DNA of 64,000 bases from Heligmosomoides polygyrus polygyrus (lineage: Eukaryota; Nematoda; Chromadorea; Rhabditida; Heligmosomidae): positions 57,446,969-57,510,968 of the forward strand of contig OX377205.1 in the NCBI GenBank assembly GCA_947396885.1, read 5' to 3'. The notes under the pieces were generated by a model. That model had not been told where the DNA came from. It worked only from the letters and a program-made list of their open reading frames with translations, and did not search any database. The translations under genes were made by a program, and so were the position numbers. Shown here one piece after another: positions 54,241 through 63,780 of the stretch. The stretch's first letter is position 1. Each line of letters opens with the position of its first letter.

Positions 54241-54690
54241 AAAGTCGCCGATGCTCGAGTGGTGATCCACTTGCTCATGCTGAAGTGTGGTCCACCTTTA
54301 GATAAGCAGCCTTCATGGGAATGACACCAACCTGACCGAACGGATGGCTAGCATACCCAAGGACTTCGAAGCACGTCAACTTGAAGTTAAGGAAGACGAA
54401 CGGCTGAAAGTGGTGGAAAACCAGGAGAAGGTTGGGATCCGCAAAATGAACTGATAGACGTGGAAAGGCTGGCAAGCGTGGGCATATGATAACGTTTTCG
54501 GCTGGAACTCTTGTTTCAGAGGAAAGGGAACGTCTTCAATTGGATTTCGCCTATGGAGCCGATCTCATTTGTCCATATATGGAAGCAAACTGTGAGGAGC
54601 CAGCAGCCTTTATGCGCTGCTCGTATTGTGACCAGTGCTTATGTTCCAGGAACTTTGTGTCTGTGTATCACTGATGTTAAACGTTCATAC
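54241..54690 (+). pseudogene. DDE transposon protein remnant
   Basis: In broken frames the sequence gives VADARVVIHLLMLKCG, then a charged coiled-coil-like stretch, then MITFSAGTLVSEERE, and then a cysteine-rich end (CEEPAAFMRCSYCDQCLC). The first parts match the ORF at 412-714. The last resembles the C-terminus in the inverted duplication at 48,702-50,620 (LAFIRSCWCQKLLC). A clean 62-codon piece is at 54,486-54,674. I infer one transposon family behind all three places. Confidence 0.5.
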
Positions 54691-54849
54691 ATCGTTATGT
54701 TGAACAGCTTTCCAATTGAGTTTTGGTTAAAAAACCGGTCAGTAATAAACAAGTGGCAACAAAGTTGCTCTCACGGCATACATCTGGAAACACTGCACAG
54801 CAAACATCTAAAATGGTGCAGATGTCAGAATACCTCAAATCAAACAATA

Positions 54850-54965
54850 AGTTGAAATGCAAAGATGCAGCAGCGCAGAAAAGTCGAACCCTCTACCTCC
54901 CTTTCATGGAGCAACGTCGCTATCCACTGCGCTACGGGCGGCTTCCCGCCGGCGGCATTACGGGC
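54850..54965 (-). repeat. tRNA-derived SINE
   Basis: The minus strand reads TAGCGCAGTGGATAGCG (A box) and GGGTTCGACTT (B-box-like). It lies beside the transposase remnant, as the SINE at 868 lies beside the element at 1-867. Confidence 0.7.
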
Positions 54966-55374
54966 GTACAAGACTCCCGAACTCGTGAGGCGCCGATTCC
55001 ACTGTAACTTCAAGAATCCTCTACTCCTCGGGCTTATCGATTTGGCAAAAAAGAAACACATTTTTATACTAATTGAGGAGTGGCGATTATTCCTATATGT
55101 GGTGGGATGACTCCGTAAGGCAACCAAAAACGACATTTCTTACGTAGCGCTGGTGTGTTCCATTTCCATTGGTGAGCTAAGCTAGGCCAGATATAATGTA
55201 ACTGGGCATTCATGTGCCTTGCTACCAGGGCATATAAACATTTAATTCAAGATGAGGCGCTCCAAGCTGCTTTGCGCGCTAGTGACTTCAATTGGTCAAG
55301 GAAATAAACGCGGAGTTACTGATGTGTTCCGTTTTTAAGAGGTTGCGTGCCCCTATTATATCACTTATCCGGTT
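54966..55374. other. No recognisable gene
   Basis: Nothing seen. Confidence 0.35.
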
Positions 55375-55590
55375 GTATCCGAATCGGATATCCGAAATCC
55401 GGCTCGACTGAAAATGGCGTTATCTGAATCATCCGAAGATCCGGGGTTTCTAAAATTGCCCTCATCTGAATCATCCGAAAATCCGGGGTTTTCGAAATTG
55501 CCCTCATCTGAATCATCCGAAGATCCGGGGTTTGAAAAAATGGCCTATCCGAATCATCCGATTATCCGGAAAATCGGTGTCGGATCCAAT
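55375..55590 (+). repeat. ATCCGG minisatellite, copy 2
   Basis: It has the same units and order as 53,000-53,235, with an additional ATCCGATTATCCGG end. The 60-codon frame across it only reflects the repeat. Confidence 0.8.
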
Positions 55591-56499
55591 GTCTAAAAGG
55601 TAGTGGAGAGCAGAACAGAGCAGGCGAATGCAAGCAGTCATTAATTAGTAATGCAATATTTTGGAGTTTCCGAAATCTAACAAGTGCAGACAAACCTTAC
55701 GAAGTAAATGCCGAACATAATTGGCTGGTATCGCCGAACACAAAGCATGCCGTTAACCAGTCCCTGTTTGAGATGCGCCATCCATTCATCCTATCTCTGT
55801 GGGATATCGTAGAGGTCATTTGAGTGCGGGTTTGCCTTATAGAAAGAATGAATTGCCGTTGCCGCCGATATAGAGGTTTCCCGGTACATGTTTAAAATGC
55901 ACCTTGTACGAACCAGTTAAACCAATTTCAATTCAAGCTGCACCTTGCTTCTCTACTTTACTTCTAAAGAATGCCACAAAAATATATCCTTCTACAATTT
56001 TAAGTCAAAAATCCGACTTTGATGAGTGTCCAAAAATGTGATCATACTCTTTCAATCGTCACACAATTCCTTCCCGTCTGCTGTTGGGTACAATTCAAAA
56101 TGTGGGAAGGCTTGGAACTTTAGGTGTGTCATACCATAGGAATGTGCCATGCGCTCACTTAGTAGGGATGCTTGTTGGATTATTTGTGCAAATACTGTTT
56201 TCGTCGAGTTGGCCAGCGATCAAATTATTATTTTTTGGTTTTAAATGGAATGGTTTTTGTTGGTTTATTCGGAGTTGTTGCGGTTGTCTCTACAATTTCA
56301 TATTTTTATATACAAGCCAATGGCTAGTAGAATGATAAACATTTTTGATCGTCCAACCGGTGTAAGCTTTTCTATTTGGACAACGTGTACAGACACCTTT
56401 TATGATAGCGTTATTGAACAAGCAGTTTATTTTGCTTCTCCAAAGTCGAGTTGTCGAGCTTGATTTGGAAGGTGATAGTTGATCTTAATAACTTCCATC
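55591..56499. other. No recognisable gene
   Basis: A short SINE-A-like piece lies at 55,785-55,850. The rest is AT-rich. Confidence 0.4.
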
Positions 56500-57143
56500 T
56501 GTTAGGTCAGGGGGTCCCCCACTACTGTGCGATGTATGTTTTGTGCTGTTCGGTTATGTTCTTGATGCCGTTTTAGGTCGTTTAGTGAGCTCCTCATCCT
56601 GTAGATCCTTCAGACGGCCCGCCGCCGATGACGTGGCATCGACCGATGTGATCAGTGTCGGCGGGGTGAGGGAACGCGCCGAGCCAGCCAATCGCGGCCA
56701 GGGGCGGGGCTTGGGGCGCGCTCACTCCATATAAGCCGGCCGGCATGGGGCAGGGTCCATTCTAGCAGTTGTGCTTTCTCCCGAGCGATCGGGAAACAAT
56801 CTACTCTTGTCAGCAGCCGAGTAATCGGCAGTCAACCCATCCTAAGTCTCCCTCGGACCGGCAGAGTCCCCCAAGCAGCACAGCCAAGTTCCGGAAAGGA
56901 TTCTGGGAACCAGGAGAGGCAAGCATCTCCGCGCCAACCTTGCGTCCAAGGGGAAGGTCTAGTCAGTTAGCGTCGCCGCTAACTGAGTCATCGCTCAAGG
57001 GCGCACTTCCCGCTCAGCCGACACCGCGGGTCTAGCTCCCAAATCCTCTTTGTGAAGTAGCTAGTCTCTGTGCTTCAGACTCTCCGTTCTATCGTTACGT
57101 AGCTTTAGATAAACCTTTATACACACTGCGGCGTGCTGTGTCA
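56500..57143 (+). repeat. Left LTR of element 2
   Basis: It begins TGTTAGGTCAG. The right limit is set at the TCA at 57,143, but similarity with the right copy goes on past it, so the limit is provisional. The first 300 bp carry a classical promoter. Confidence 0.7.
56688..56734 (+). promoter_or_regulatory. LTR promoter: CCAAT, GC box, TATA
   Basis: CCAAT at 56,688-56,692, GGGGCGGGGC at 56,701-56,710 and TATAA at 56,730-56,734 follow in standard order and spacing. Transcription would start about 25-30 bp further on. The right LTR keeps all three (63,315-63,361). Confidence 0.75.
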
Positions 57144-57214
57144 GTGAATGGTCAACGGTCCAGAAATATCGTTGGAAGGTGTCACGTACTGGTGCGGTAC
57201 GAAGCCGGAACCTT

Positions 57215-59167
57215 ATGCATTCAGATCGGAGCGATCATCCCTCTCCGGAAGCGAGTATGAGCCATAAGGCAGACAGCCCGGTAAGGGATTTGAGCCTCTC
57301 TGAGCCGGTCGGCAACGACCGGGAAAGGTTGTGTGCGGATAGATCTTCCGGCATAGCCGGCATGGGGGTCTGGCCAAGCCCCCCATGTCAGATTACAGAC
57401 CCAGCCACAGCTCAACCATCCACTAGACACCAAAGGGTCACAACCCATACAGGCAATACTGACATAGGAGCCAATCCGCCTCACCAGTTAACTACGCACA
57501 GAGCTGATACGGGTGTCAACCCCCCTCATCAGTCGTCTGTTCAGGTAGTGAACACCACCAACGAGACACTTCGCGGCACGACTGCGGACAGCAGCGAGAA
57601 CCGTGTGTCAGCCGAGGTGAGTGATTTGCGAGTAGCAATAAGAGACATTGCGTCTTGCGTTGAAGAGCAGTTGGATCAGCAGCTCAGAGGCCTGTCTCGT
57701 AAAAAGCGAGACATAGTTCTTGAGGAACTGCGGAACGCGGTTAGCATGGCCGAAGCCAAAATGGAATCAGCATTCCAGCATGCAGTGGGTGCTGATTGGT
57801 CAGCAGCCAGGTTGGGTACGTCCATCCACCAGAGTATGCAAGATCCGCCTCTCGCGTCGCGGGAAGCGGTGGCTAAGGTCGAGCTGACACAGCGGTCGGG
57901 CTGCGATCGTGACTTAGTTCAACAACGCATGGACACATATGAGCAGGAATTGGCACAATTGCGGATGCAATTGCAATTGGTTCAGGGCGAGCAGCGGCGG
58001 CAGAGTGCCCAAGGCGCCCGTGAGGAGATCGCGGAAGCGGGCAACGGTAAGCCTTGGGAAGAGGCGCAGCTAGGTAGCGGTTGTGTTGCTCGGCGTGAGT
58101 CAACAATGTTGCAGGGGGTGCACCAACCGCAGCGCCCACAGACTTGTCCGCCATTATCGCAGGCGTCGTGGAATACGCCCTGCCCGTCGCCGCCAGGTGG
58201 GTCACCTGTTTCATCCCTAGCTGGTAGTACTAGTGCTCTGGCGAGGTGCTCACCAATGTCGTCCGCGGGCAGTGAGCGTTCCGACGCGACACTATCGGTG
58301 CTCAAAGAGGTCCTAAAGGCACAAAGTGTCAAGGAAGTCAAAGAGTACGATGGCAAATCGTCGTTGAGCGACTTCTTGCGTGCGTTGGAGGTGAAATATC
58401 CTAAGTCGGTGTGGAGTGACGCTGACAGAAGGGATATCCTGCTTAACCATCTGGTCGGCTCGGCGCGAGCTCACATCGATTGCTTGCCGGTGCAACCGGG
58501 CACGTTCGATGAGGTTGTCCAGGCTCTGCGCGAGGCCAGATATACCCCAGGCGAAAGGCTCAAGGCCGAGCAGGAATGGAAGAGCCTTGCAAAGCGCGAT
58601 AGTGAGACCGTATTTGACTTTTGTTGTCGCCTACAGAGTATTGCCAAGCGAATGGCACCGGAACAGTGCCTTGACTTCCAACTGGGAAGTAAGCTATATA
58701 AGTGCCTGTCGGATTGGCCGGACTCTTACTACATGCTAGCGGCGTTGGATGCTCTGAACGGTTCTGTGTTCAGTGAAGTTCGGAAAGTTGCGCTGCGTCT
58801 GGAGCGGACACATTGCATCGCGCTGTTGAGTGAGAGTAAGAAGTTCTGGAGTGGGAGACACACCAAGGAGGACCAGAGAAACAGCAACAGGCGGAAGGCC
58901 ACGGAGCGGTCGTCTAGCAAATCACAGACTTGCTTCCAGTGCGGTGAAGTGGGACACTTCCAGCAGGCATGCCCAAAGAAGGTCGGTAATCCCAAGGTGG
59001 GACGTGATTTGGCGAAGGGGAGTACGGAGCCGCGAAAGGCACCCTCGAGGCAGGGCAAGCGCCAAGATCACCCATCCTTCTCCATCAGCTCAATAGGAGG
59101 CGTCGCGTTGCGGGAAGCGTTCGTGACCCTGATAAAGCGTACGGGAAGCCGTGCTACTGTGAGATAG
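57215..59167 (+). CDS. gag of element 2
   Basis: The frame is open from 57,179 but the first ATG is at 57,215. The protein is about 650 residues. It has a low-complexity start, a coiled coil (about residues 140-200, EEQLDQQLRGLSRKKRD), a Pro/Ser-rich linker, a capsid-like region (KEYDGKSSLSDFLRAL onward) and a CCHC zinc knuckle at 58,931-58,972 (CFQCGEVGHFQQAC). It stops at 59,165. The protease lies in the -1 frame with about 160 bp of overlap (59,008-59,167), so either frameshifting or a small indel separates gag from pol. The ATG is also present in the second copy at the window end. Confidence 0.85.
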   Translation: MHSDRSDHPSPEASMSHKADSPVRDLSLSEPVGNDRERLCADRSSGIAGMGVWPSPPCQITDPATAQPSTRHQRVTTHTGNTDIGANPPHQLTTHRADTGVNPPHQSSVQVVNTTNETLRGTTADSSENRVSAEVSDLRVAIRDIASCVEEQLDQQLRGLSRKKRDIVLEELRNAVSMAEAKMESAFQHAVGADWSAARLGTSIHQSMQDPPLASREAVAKVELTQRSGCDRDLVQQRMDTYEQELAQLRMQLQLVQGEQRRQSAQGAREEIAEAGNGKPWEEAQLGSGCVARRESTMLQGVHQPQRPQTCPPLSQASWNTPCPSPPGGSPVSSLAGSTSALARCSPMSSAGSERSDATLSVLKEVLKAQSVKEVKEYDGKSSLSDFLRALEVKYPKSVWSDADRRDILLNHLVGSARAHIDCLPVQPGTFDEVVQALREARYTPGERLKAEQEWKSLAKRDSETVFDFCCRLQSIAKRMAPEQCLDFQLGSKLYKCLSDWPDSYYMLAALDALNGSVFSEVRKVALRLERTHCIALLSESKKFWSGRHTKEDQRNSNRRKATERSSSKSQTCFQCGEVGHFQQACPKKVGNPKVGRDLAKGSTEPRKAPSRQGKRQDHPSFSISSIGGVALREAFVTLIKRTGSRATVR

Positions 59168-59826
59168 AGCTGTTGGGCCTAACCGCGGAGGCGCTGGTTG
59201 ATACTGGGTCCGTAGTCTCCATAATACCAACGGTTATGTTGGATAAGGCGAAAGACCGTGGAATTGACATAGACGGCATAGTTGTTGAGGCGGGTGACCC
59301 CAACAAACACCGTGTCCATGATGCATCGGGGAACCCGATGAAGTTCCTGAAAGTGATCGAAGTGGACGTTAACGTGAAGGGCGCACGTCAAGCTCGGGTG
59401 CAGCTTCACGTCCAAGAGTCCGATGACGATTTCGTCATTCTCAGAACCAACGCCTTTGAAGCGTTGGGCATTCAGCTGCACTTTTACCCAAAACCAGAAG
59501 ACGGAAAGTCTAAGCATCTGACGTGCATGTAGCCAGTGAGTGTCGACAAGAAGTCGGCTGCACGAGCCCGCAAACGAGTCGTAATTCCGCCGAACTCAGA
59601 GGCGATGATCGAACTTCAAGGGCTAGAAGGCGCGGAAGGCGACAGAATCTTCTGGTCTGGTAATGACAGAGTTGCATCCGGAGTGTGCCGCATATCAAAC
59701 GGTTCGGGAAGAGTGCCTGTTGTTAACAGAGACCTGGAGCCGTGGGTAATCCGGAAGGGAGAAGTACTAGGTAAGTGGTCAAGTGACTAGTGGTACGATC
59801 CTAAGACGACTGATATACCAGGTGAT
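59008..59826 (+). pseudogene. Protease and linker of element 2
   Basis: In this frame GKPCYCEIELLG leads to the retropepsin site VDTGSVVSIIP (about 59,197-59,230) and to FVILRTNAFE. Element 1 has VLGTN in the second position, so a Gly-to-Arg change is likely here. TAG stops at 59,530 and 59,788 interrupt the frame, which otherwise continues unchanged into RT. Confidence 0.8.
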
Positions 59827-61128
59827 ATGCTGGCGATGCAACGTATAACCTCGAACCACGCTAAAGCGGATGATGTGATCCAGATATTGCAGGCGTGCAA
59901 GAAGTCTGGCAAGATTCCCGCTTCTTTCAGAGATCTGATACGTGAATACGAGGACGTATTTGCGGTGTCTGACGTAGACTTGACTCAGACACATCTCATG
60001 GAGCATGAGATCGACGTCCAGGGGCAGCTTCCTGTTATGCAGAAGACGAGGCCAGTACCGTACGCGGTGCGCGGACAGGTCGAAGAAATGCTCCAAGATC
60101 TCAAGCAGCGCAACATAATCGAAGCGAGCACGTCACCATGGGCGTCACCGGTTGTGCTGCTCGCTAAGAAGGACGGCTCAATAGGATTATGCGTGGATTA
60201 TCGAGAGGTTAACAAGCCGGTGAAGAAAGACTCGTATCCACTCCCAGCTATTGACATGACGCTGCAGAGCTTAAAGGGCAAGCGGTATTTCACTTCGCTC
60301 GATCTTGCTAGTGGTTACTGGCAGATCCCGTTGACAGACAAAGCGAAGGAAATCAGCGCGTTCACCACGACGGCAGGTCTGTATCAATTCCGAGTGCTTC
60401 CATTCGGTCTTACCACTGCACCTTCGGTCTTTCAGAGGCTGATAGAAAAGGTGTTAGGCGGCCTGCTCGGAGAGGAAGTCTCCGTGTATATTGACGACAT
60501 CCTTGTAGCAACAGAGTCCATTGAACACCACCGCTACATCCTGGAGAAGGTGTTTCAAGCCCTGAGAAGCGCCAATCTGAAAATTATGCCGCAGAAGTGT
60601 CGACTGCTGGAGCAGCAAGTCGCTTTCCTGGGGCATATTGTGGACGCACAAGGCGTAAGGACCGACCCAGATAAGGTCGAGAAGATCCGTAACTTCCCAC
60701 AGCCCAGAAACCTAGCAGAACTTCGGACGTTCCTCGGAATGGCAGGTTACTATAGGAAGTTCGTGCTCAGGTTTGCGCAGATTGCAAAGCCGTTGTACAG
60801 CTTGACAAGCCCTAAAGTTGAGTTCGAATGGGGTGCCGAACAGCGGAGCGCTTTCGAGACACTAAAACGGCAGTTAACGGAAGCGCCAGTATTTGCTCAG
60901 CCGGACATCGAGAAGGCCCGGAGCGGTGCCAGACCATTCGTGATATATACTGACGCGAGTAGAATCGGCGTAGGCGCTGTGCTAGCGCAAGAGCAGGATG
61001 ATGGATTTCTTCATCCGGTCTATTTCGCCTCGAAGCCGTTATCAAAAGCGGAACGCAACTATCACGTGACGGACCAAGAGGGCTTAGCTGTCATCTACGC
61101 ACTGAAGAAGTTCCACTACTTCATATAG
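59827..61128 (+). CDS. Reverse transcriptase-RNase H of element 2
   Basis: A 433-codon clean frame. It has the pre-RT segment with MQKTRPVPY, then KKDGSIGLCVDYREVN, FTSLDLASGYWQ with the first Asp, VLPFGLTTAPSVFQ, the YIDD box at 60,487-60,498 and FLGMAGYYRKFV. RNase H begins with PDIEKARSG and carries IYTDASRIGVGAVLAQ and VTDQEGLAVIYAL. It ends at a TAG at 61,126 caused by loss of one base. The next frame continues with the last Asp motif (RTDHASL) and LRWAMEVQRYDV, up to a TAG at 61,251. All RT catalytic residues are intact. Confidence 0.9.
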   Translation: MLAMQRITSNHAKADDVIQILQACKKSGKIPASFRDLIREYEDVFAVSDVDLTQTHLMEHEIDVQGQLPVMQKTRPVPYAVRGQVEEMLQDLKQRNIIEASTSPWASPVVLLAKKDGSIGLCVDYREVNKPVKKDSYPLPAIDMTLQSLKGKRYFTSLDLASGYWQIPLTDKAKEISAFTTTAGLYQFRVLPFGLTTAPSVFQRLIEKVLGGLLGEEVSVYIDDILVATESIEHHRYILEKVFQALRSANLKIMPQKCRLLEQQVAFLGHIVDAQGVRTDPDKVEKIRNFPQPRNLAELRTFLGMAGYYRKFVLRFAQIAKPLYSLTSPKVEFEWGAEQRSAFETLKRQLTEAPVFAQPDIEKARSGARPFVIYTDASRIGVGAVLAQEQDDGFLHPVYFASKPLSKAERNYHVTDQEGLAVIYALKKFHYFI

Positions 61129-61253
61129 GTGTGCGTACGGTTATCAGGACGGATCATGCATCGCTGATATCGTTGTTTAAGCGCACTAATGTTTCGCCAC
61201 GTATCTTACGTTGGGCGATGGAGGTGCAGCGATATGATGTCAAGATAGAGTAG

Positions 61254-63059
61254 GTGAAAGGAGCAGCCAATGGCGTGGCGGACGCCCTTTTGAGAGGTTT
61301 CGTGGACCTCGCAAGTGATGCTCCTACGACGTTAGCTCACGAGAAAGTTGTCGGTGTAATTCGTAAGGCACCGTGGCTGGAAGAGCTACGTCAGGACAAA
61401 GACTGGACACTCGTCATAGACGCTGTCCAAAGTGGCGCCGACAATGAAGTGAGGCTTCCTCGGCAGGAGAAGAAGCTGAGCGCTAAGGACTTTCTCATAG
61501 AAGACGACCAGTTGAAGCTGTTGCTTCAGGACGGCACGTCCGTATTCGTTGTGCCGAAGGCAAGGCGGCGTGAGGTCTTCGACGAGAACCATAGCGGAAC
61601 GCTTGGTGGGCAGTTCAACGCAAGTAAGATGTTTGCGCAGTTGCGCAAGCTAGTCTACTGGCCGGGAATGAAGCAAGATTTCCGGAAGTGGTGCGGAGAG
61701 TGCCGGCGTTGCTTCTTGACGAATCAGAAGACGATGAACGTCCCACCGCTGAAGCCGGTAAGTGTGTCAAGGCCATTCGAGGTTATTGGAGTGGATATCC
61801 TCGAGATTGGCACGACGGCGCGAGGCAACAGATACATTCTGACGGTGGTGGACCATTTCACTAAGTATCTAGGCGCATACCCGGTGCCAGACAAGAAGGC
61901 TGAGACGGTTGCAGAGGTAATATTCAGCCAGTGGATCTGTGCAGGCGGACGATGGCCTGAGTGTATACTTTCGGATCGCGGAGGCGAGTTCGAAAATGCG
62001 ATTATGTCGGCACTGTGGAAGATCCTTGGGATCAAGCAGGATTTCACGAAGGGCTATTGCCCGCGTGAAAACGGTCTCACCGAGCGAGTTAACGGGACGT
62101 TAACCCGCATGCTGAAGAAGAAGACCACGGTCCCAGCAGAATGGGACAGGATTCTTCCAACTGTGGTATATGCCTACAATGCAAGTCCACACTCAGCAAC
62201 GGCGGAGAGCCCACACTTTTTGGTGTATGGACGTGATCCACGTTACCCGTCGTCGGTGATTCCTCGGGAGCAGTTATCACCGTGCACGCAGAGTTATGAC
62301 GATTATAAGACCACTCTCCTTAACGGATTGAAGTTGGCACACGACTGCATTGTAGAGCGATCGGTAAGCTACAAGAACGCGATGAAAAGGCATTACGATG
62401 CAAAGTGGCAGACGGCAAAGTCTGACGTGTTCCGGTGCGGCGATCGCGTCTACATGAAGGTGCCCATGGAGAAGGGCAAGTCGAACCACCCGAAGTTGGT
62501 CTTGGAATGGCGCGGACCATACAGGGTGTTGGACGGAAGCTCCAATTCAGCCCTGATCACCTTAATTGGTGAGAACGAAGAACCGGTACGAGTTCAATTT
62601 GACCACCTCGTCAAAGTTCCGCCAGGAATTGACGACACGCCGGTTGCCGGAAGGACTTCCAGGCGTCGAAGGGGCAGACCCAAGCGATCGACGCGCGTGA
62701 CACCGCGCCCAGATCAGAGCAGGTTCGATGAGAGACCTTTCAGATGTAATGTGATTCGTTACAGTGGCAAGCGCTCGAGCAGCATGGACGTGAATTCGAT
62801 CGACTACAAGTGCCCCGGAACGTTTCGAATGGGAAGCCGCCAGGTCGAGACCGAGTTCCATCGAGCAGCAGCGCAGCCGTCCATCGAGAAGCCGATCGTG
62901 CATGGAATCGTCGCCCAGCCGTCCATAGTGAAGCCGATCGTCCTTAGAGCAGCCGAGCAGCAGTCTATAGAGGAACCCGTCGACCATCGACTGTCCTGCA
63001 CGTCAGCCGCCAGTCCTGTCGCCGTTACAACATTCGTAACCAGCCTCATCCCCCAGTAG
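61254..63059 (+). CDS. Integrase of element 2
   Basis: A 601-codon frame without stops. The zinc-binding N-terminus reads FDENHSGTLGGQFN with CGECRRC. The second His expected in this motif is Gln. The core has GVDILEIG, LSDRGGEF and GLTERVNG, giving D, D and E with 35 residues between the last two. The GPY motif is in EWRGPYRVL and an AT-hook-like RGRPKR is encoded at 62,670-62,687. The tail, about 125 residues, holds three imperfect repeats around QPSIEKPIV, QPSIVKPIV and QQSIEEPV. The frame ends 67 bp before the right LTR. Confidence 0.9.
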   Translation: MKGAANGVADALLRGFVDLASDAPTTLAHEKVVGVIRKAPWLEELRQDKDWTLVIDAVQSGADNEVRLPRQEKKLSAKDFLIEDDQLKLLLQDGTSVFVVPKARRREVFDENHSGTLGGQFNASKMFAQLRKLVYWPGMKQDFRKWCGECRRCFLTNQKTMNVPPLKPVSVSRPFEVIGVDILEIGTTARGNRYILTVVDHFTKYLGAYPVPDKKAETVAEVIFSQWICAGGRWPECILSDRGGEFENAIMSALWKILGIKQDFTKGYCPRENGLTERVNGTLTRMLKKKTTVPAEWDRILPTVVYAYNASPHSATAESPHFLVYGRDPRYPSSVIPREQLSPCTQSYDDYKTTLLNGLKLAHDCIVERSVSYKNAMKRHYDAKWQTAKSDVFRCGDRVYMKVPMEKGKSNHPKLVLEWRGPYRVLDGSSNSALITLIGENEEPVRVQFDHLVKVPPGIDDTPVAGRTSRRRRGRPKRSTRVTPRPDQSRFDERPFRCNVIRYSGKRSSSMDVNSIDYKCPGTFRMGSRQVETEFHRAAAQPSIEKPIVHGIVAQPSIVKPIVLRAAEQQSIEEPVDHRLSCTSAASPVAVTTFVTSLIPQ

Positions 63060-63114
63060 TCCTCCTCGTAAGAAGGGGGCGTTGGGTCGGGCTGAGTGGA
63101 GCAGCCCTTGGGGC

Positions 63115-63126
63115 AGAGGGGGGAAG
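63115..63126 (+). promoter_or_regulatory. Polypurine tract of element 2
   Basis: AGAGGGGGGAAG directly precedes the TG of the LTR at 63,127. Confidence 0.75.
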
Positions 63127-63780
63127 TGTTAGGTCAGAGGGTCCTCCACTACTGTGCGGTGTATGTTTTGTGCTGTTCGGTTATGTTCTTGATGACGTTT
63201 TAGGTCGTTTAGTGAGCTCCTCATCCTGTAGATCCGGCAGACGGCCCGCCGCCGATGACGTGACATCGGTCGATGTGAGCAGTGTCGGCGGGGTGAGGGA
63301 ACGCGCAGAGCCAGCCAATCGCGGCCAGGGGCGGGGCTTGGGGCGCGCTCACTCCATATAAGCCGGCCGGCATGGGGCAGGGTCCATTCTAGCAGTTGTG
63401 CTTTCTCCCGAGCGGTCGGGAAACAATCTACTCTTGTCAGCAGCCGAGTAATTGGAAAAAAATCAACCCATCTTAAGTCTCCCTCGGACCGGCAGAGTCC
63501 CCCAAGCAGCACAGCCAAGTTCCGGAAAGGATTCTGGGAACCAGGAGAGGCAAGCATCTCCCCGCCAACCTTGCGTCCAAGGGGAAGGTCTGCGCATAGT
63601 TTGTTAGCGTCGCCGCTAACTGAGTCATCGCTCAAAGGCGCACTTCTCGCTCAGCCGACACCGCGGGTCTAGGTCCCAAATCCTCTTTGTGAAGTAGCTA
63701 GTGTCTGTGCTTCAGACTTTCCGTTCTATCGTTACGTAGCTTTAGATAAACCTTTATACACACTGCGGCGTGCTGTGTCA
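63127..63780 (+). repeat. Second LTR of element 2
   Basis: It is collinear with 56,500-57,143, with small indels near 63,452 and 63,595. CCAAT, GC box and TATAA are conserved at 63,315-63,361. Confidence 0.85.

Noticed and set aside
59530..61253. Programmed stop read-through or reassigned TAG in element 2
   Set aside because: Three in-frame TAG codons occur, but at places where element 1 has no boundary, and they come with a one-base deletion. Ordinary decay explains them.
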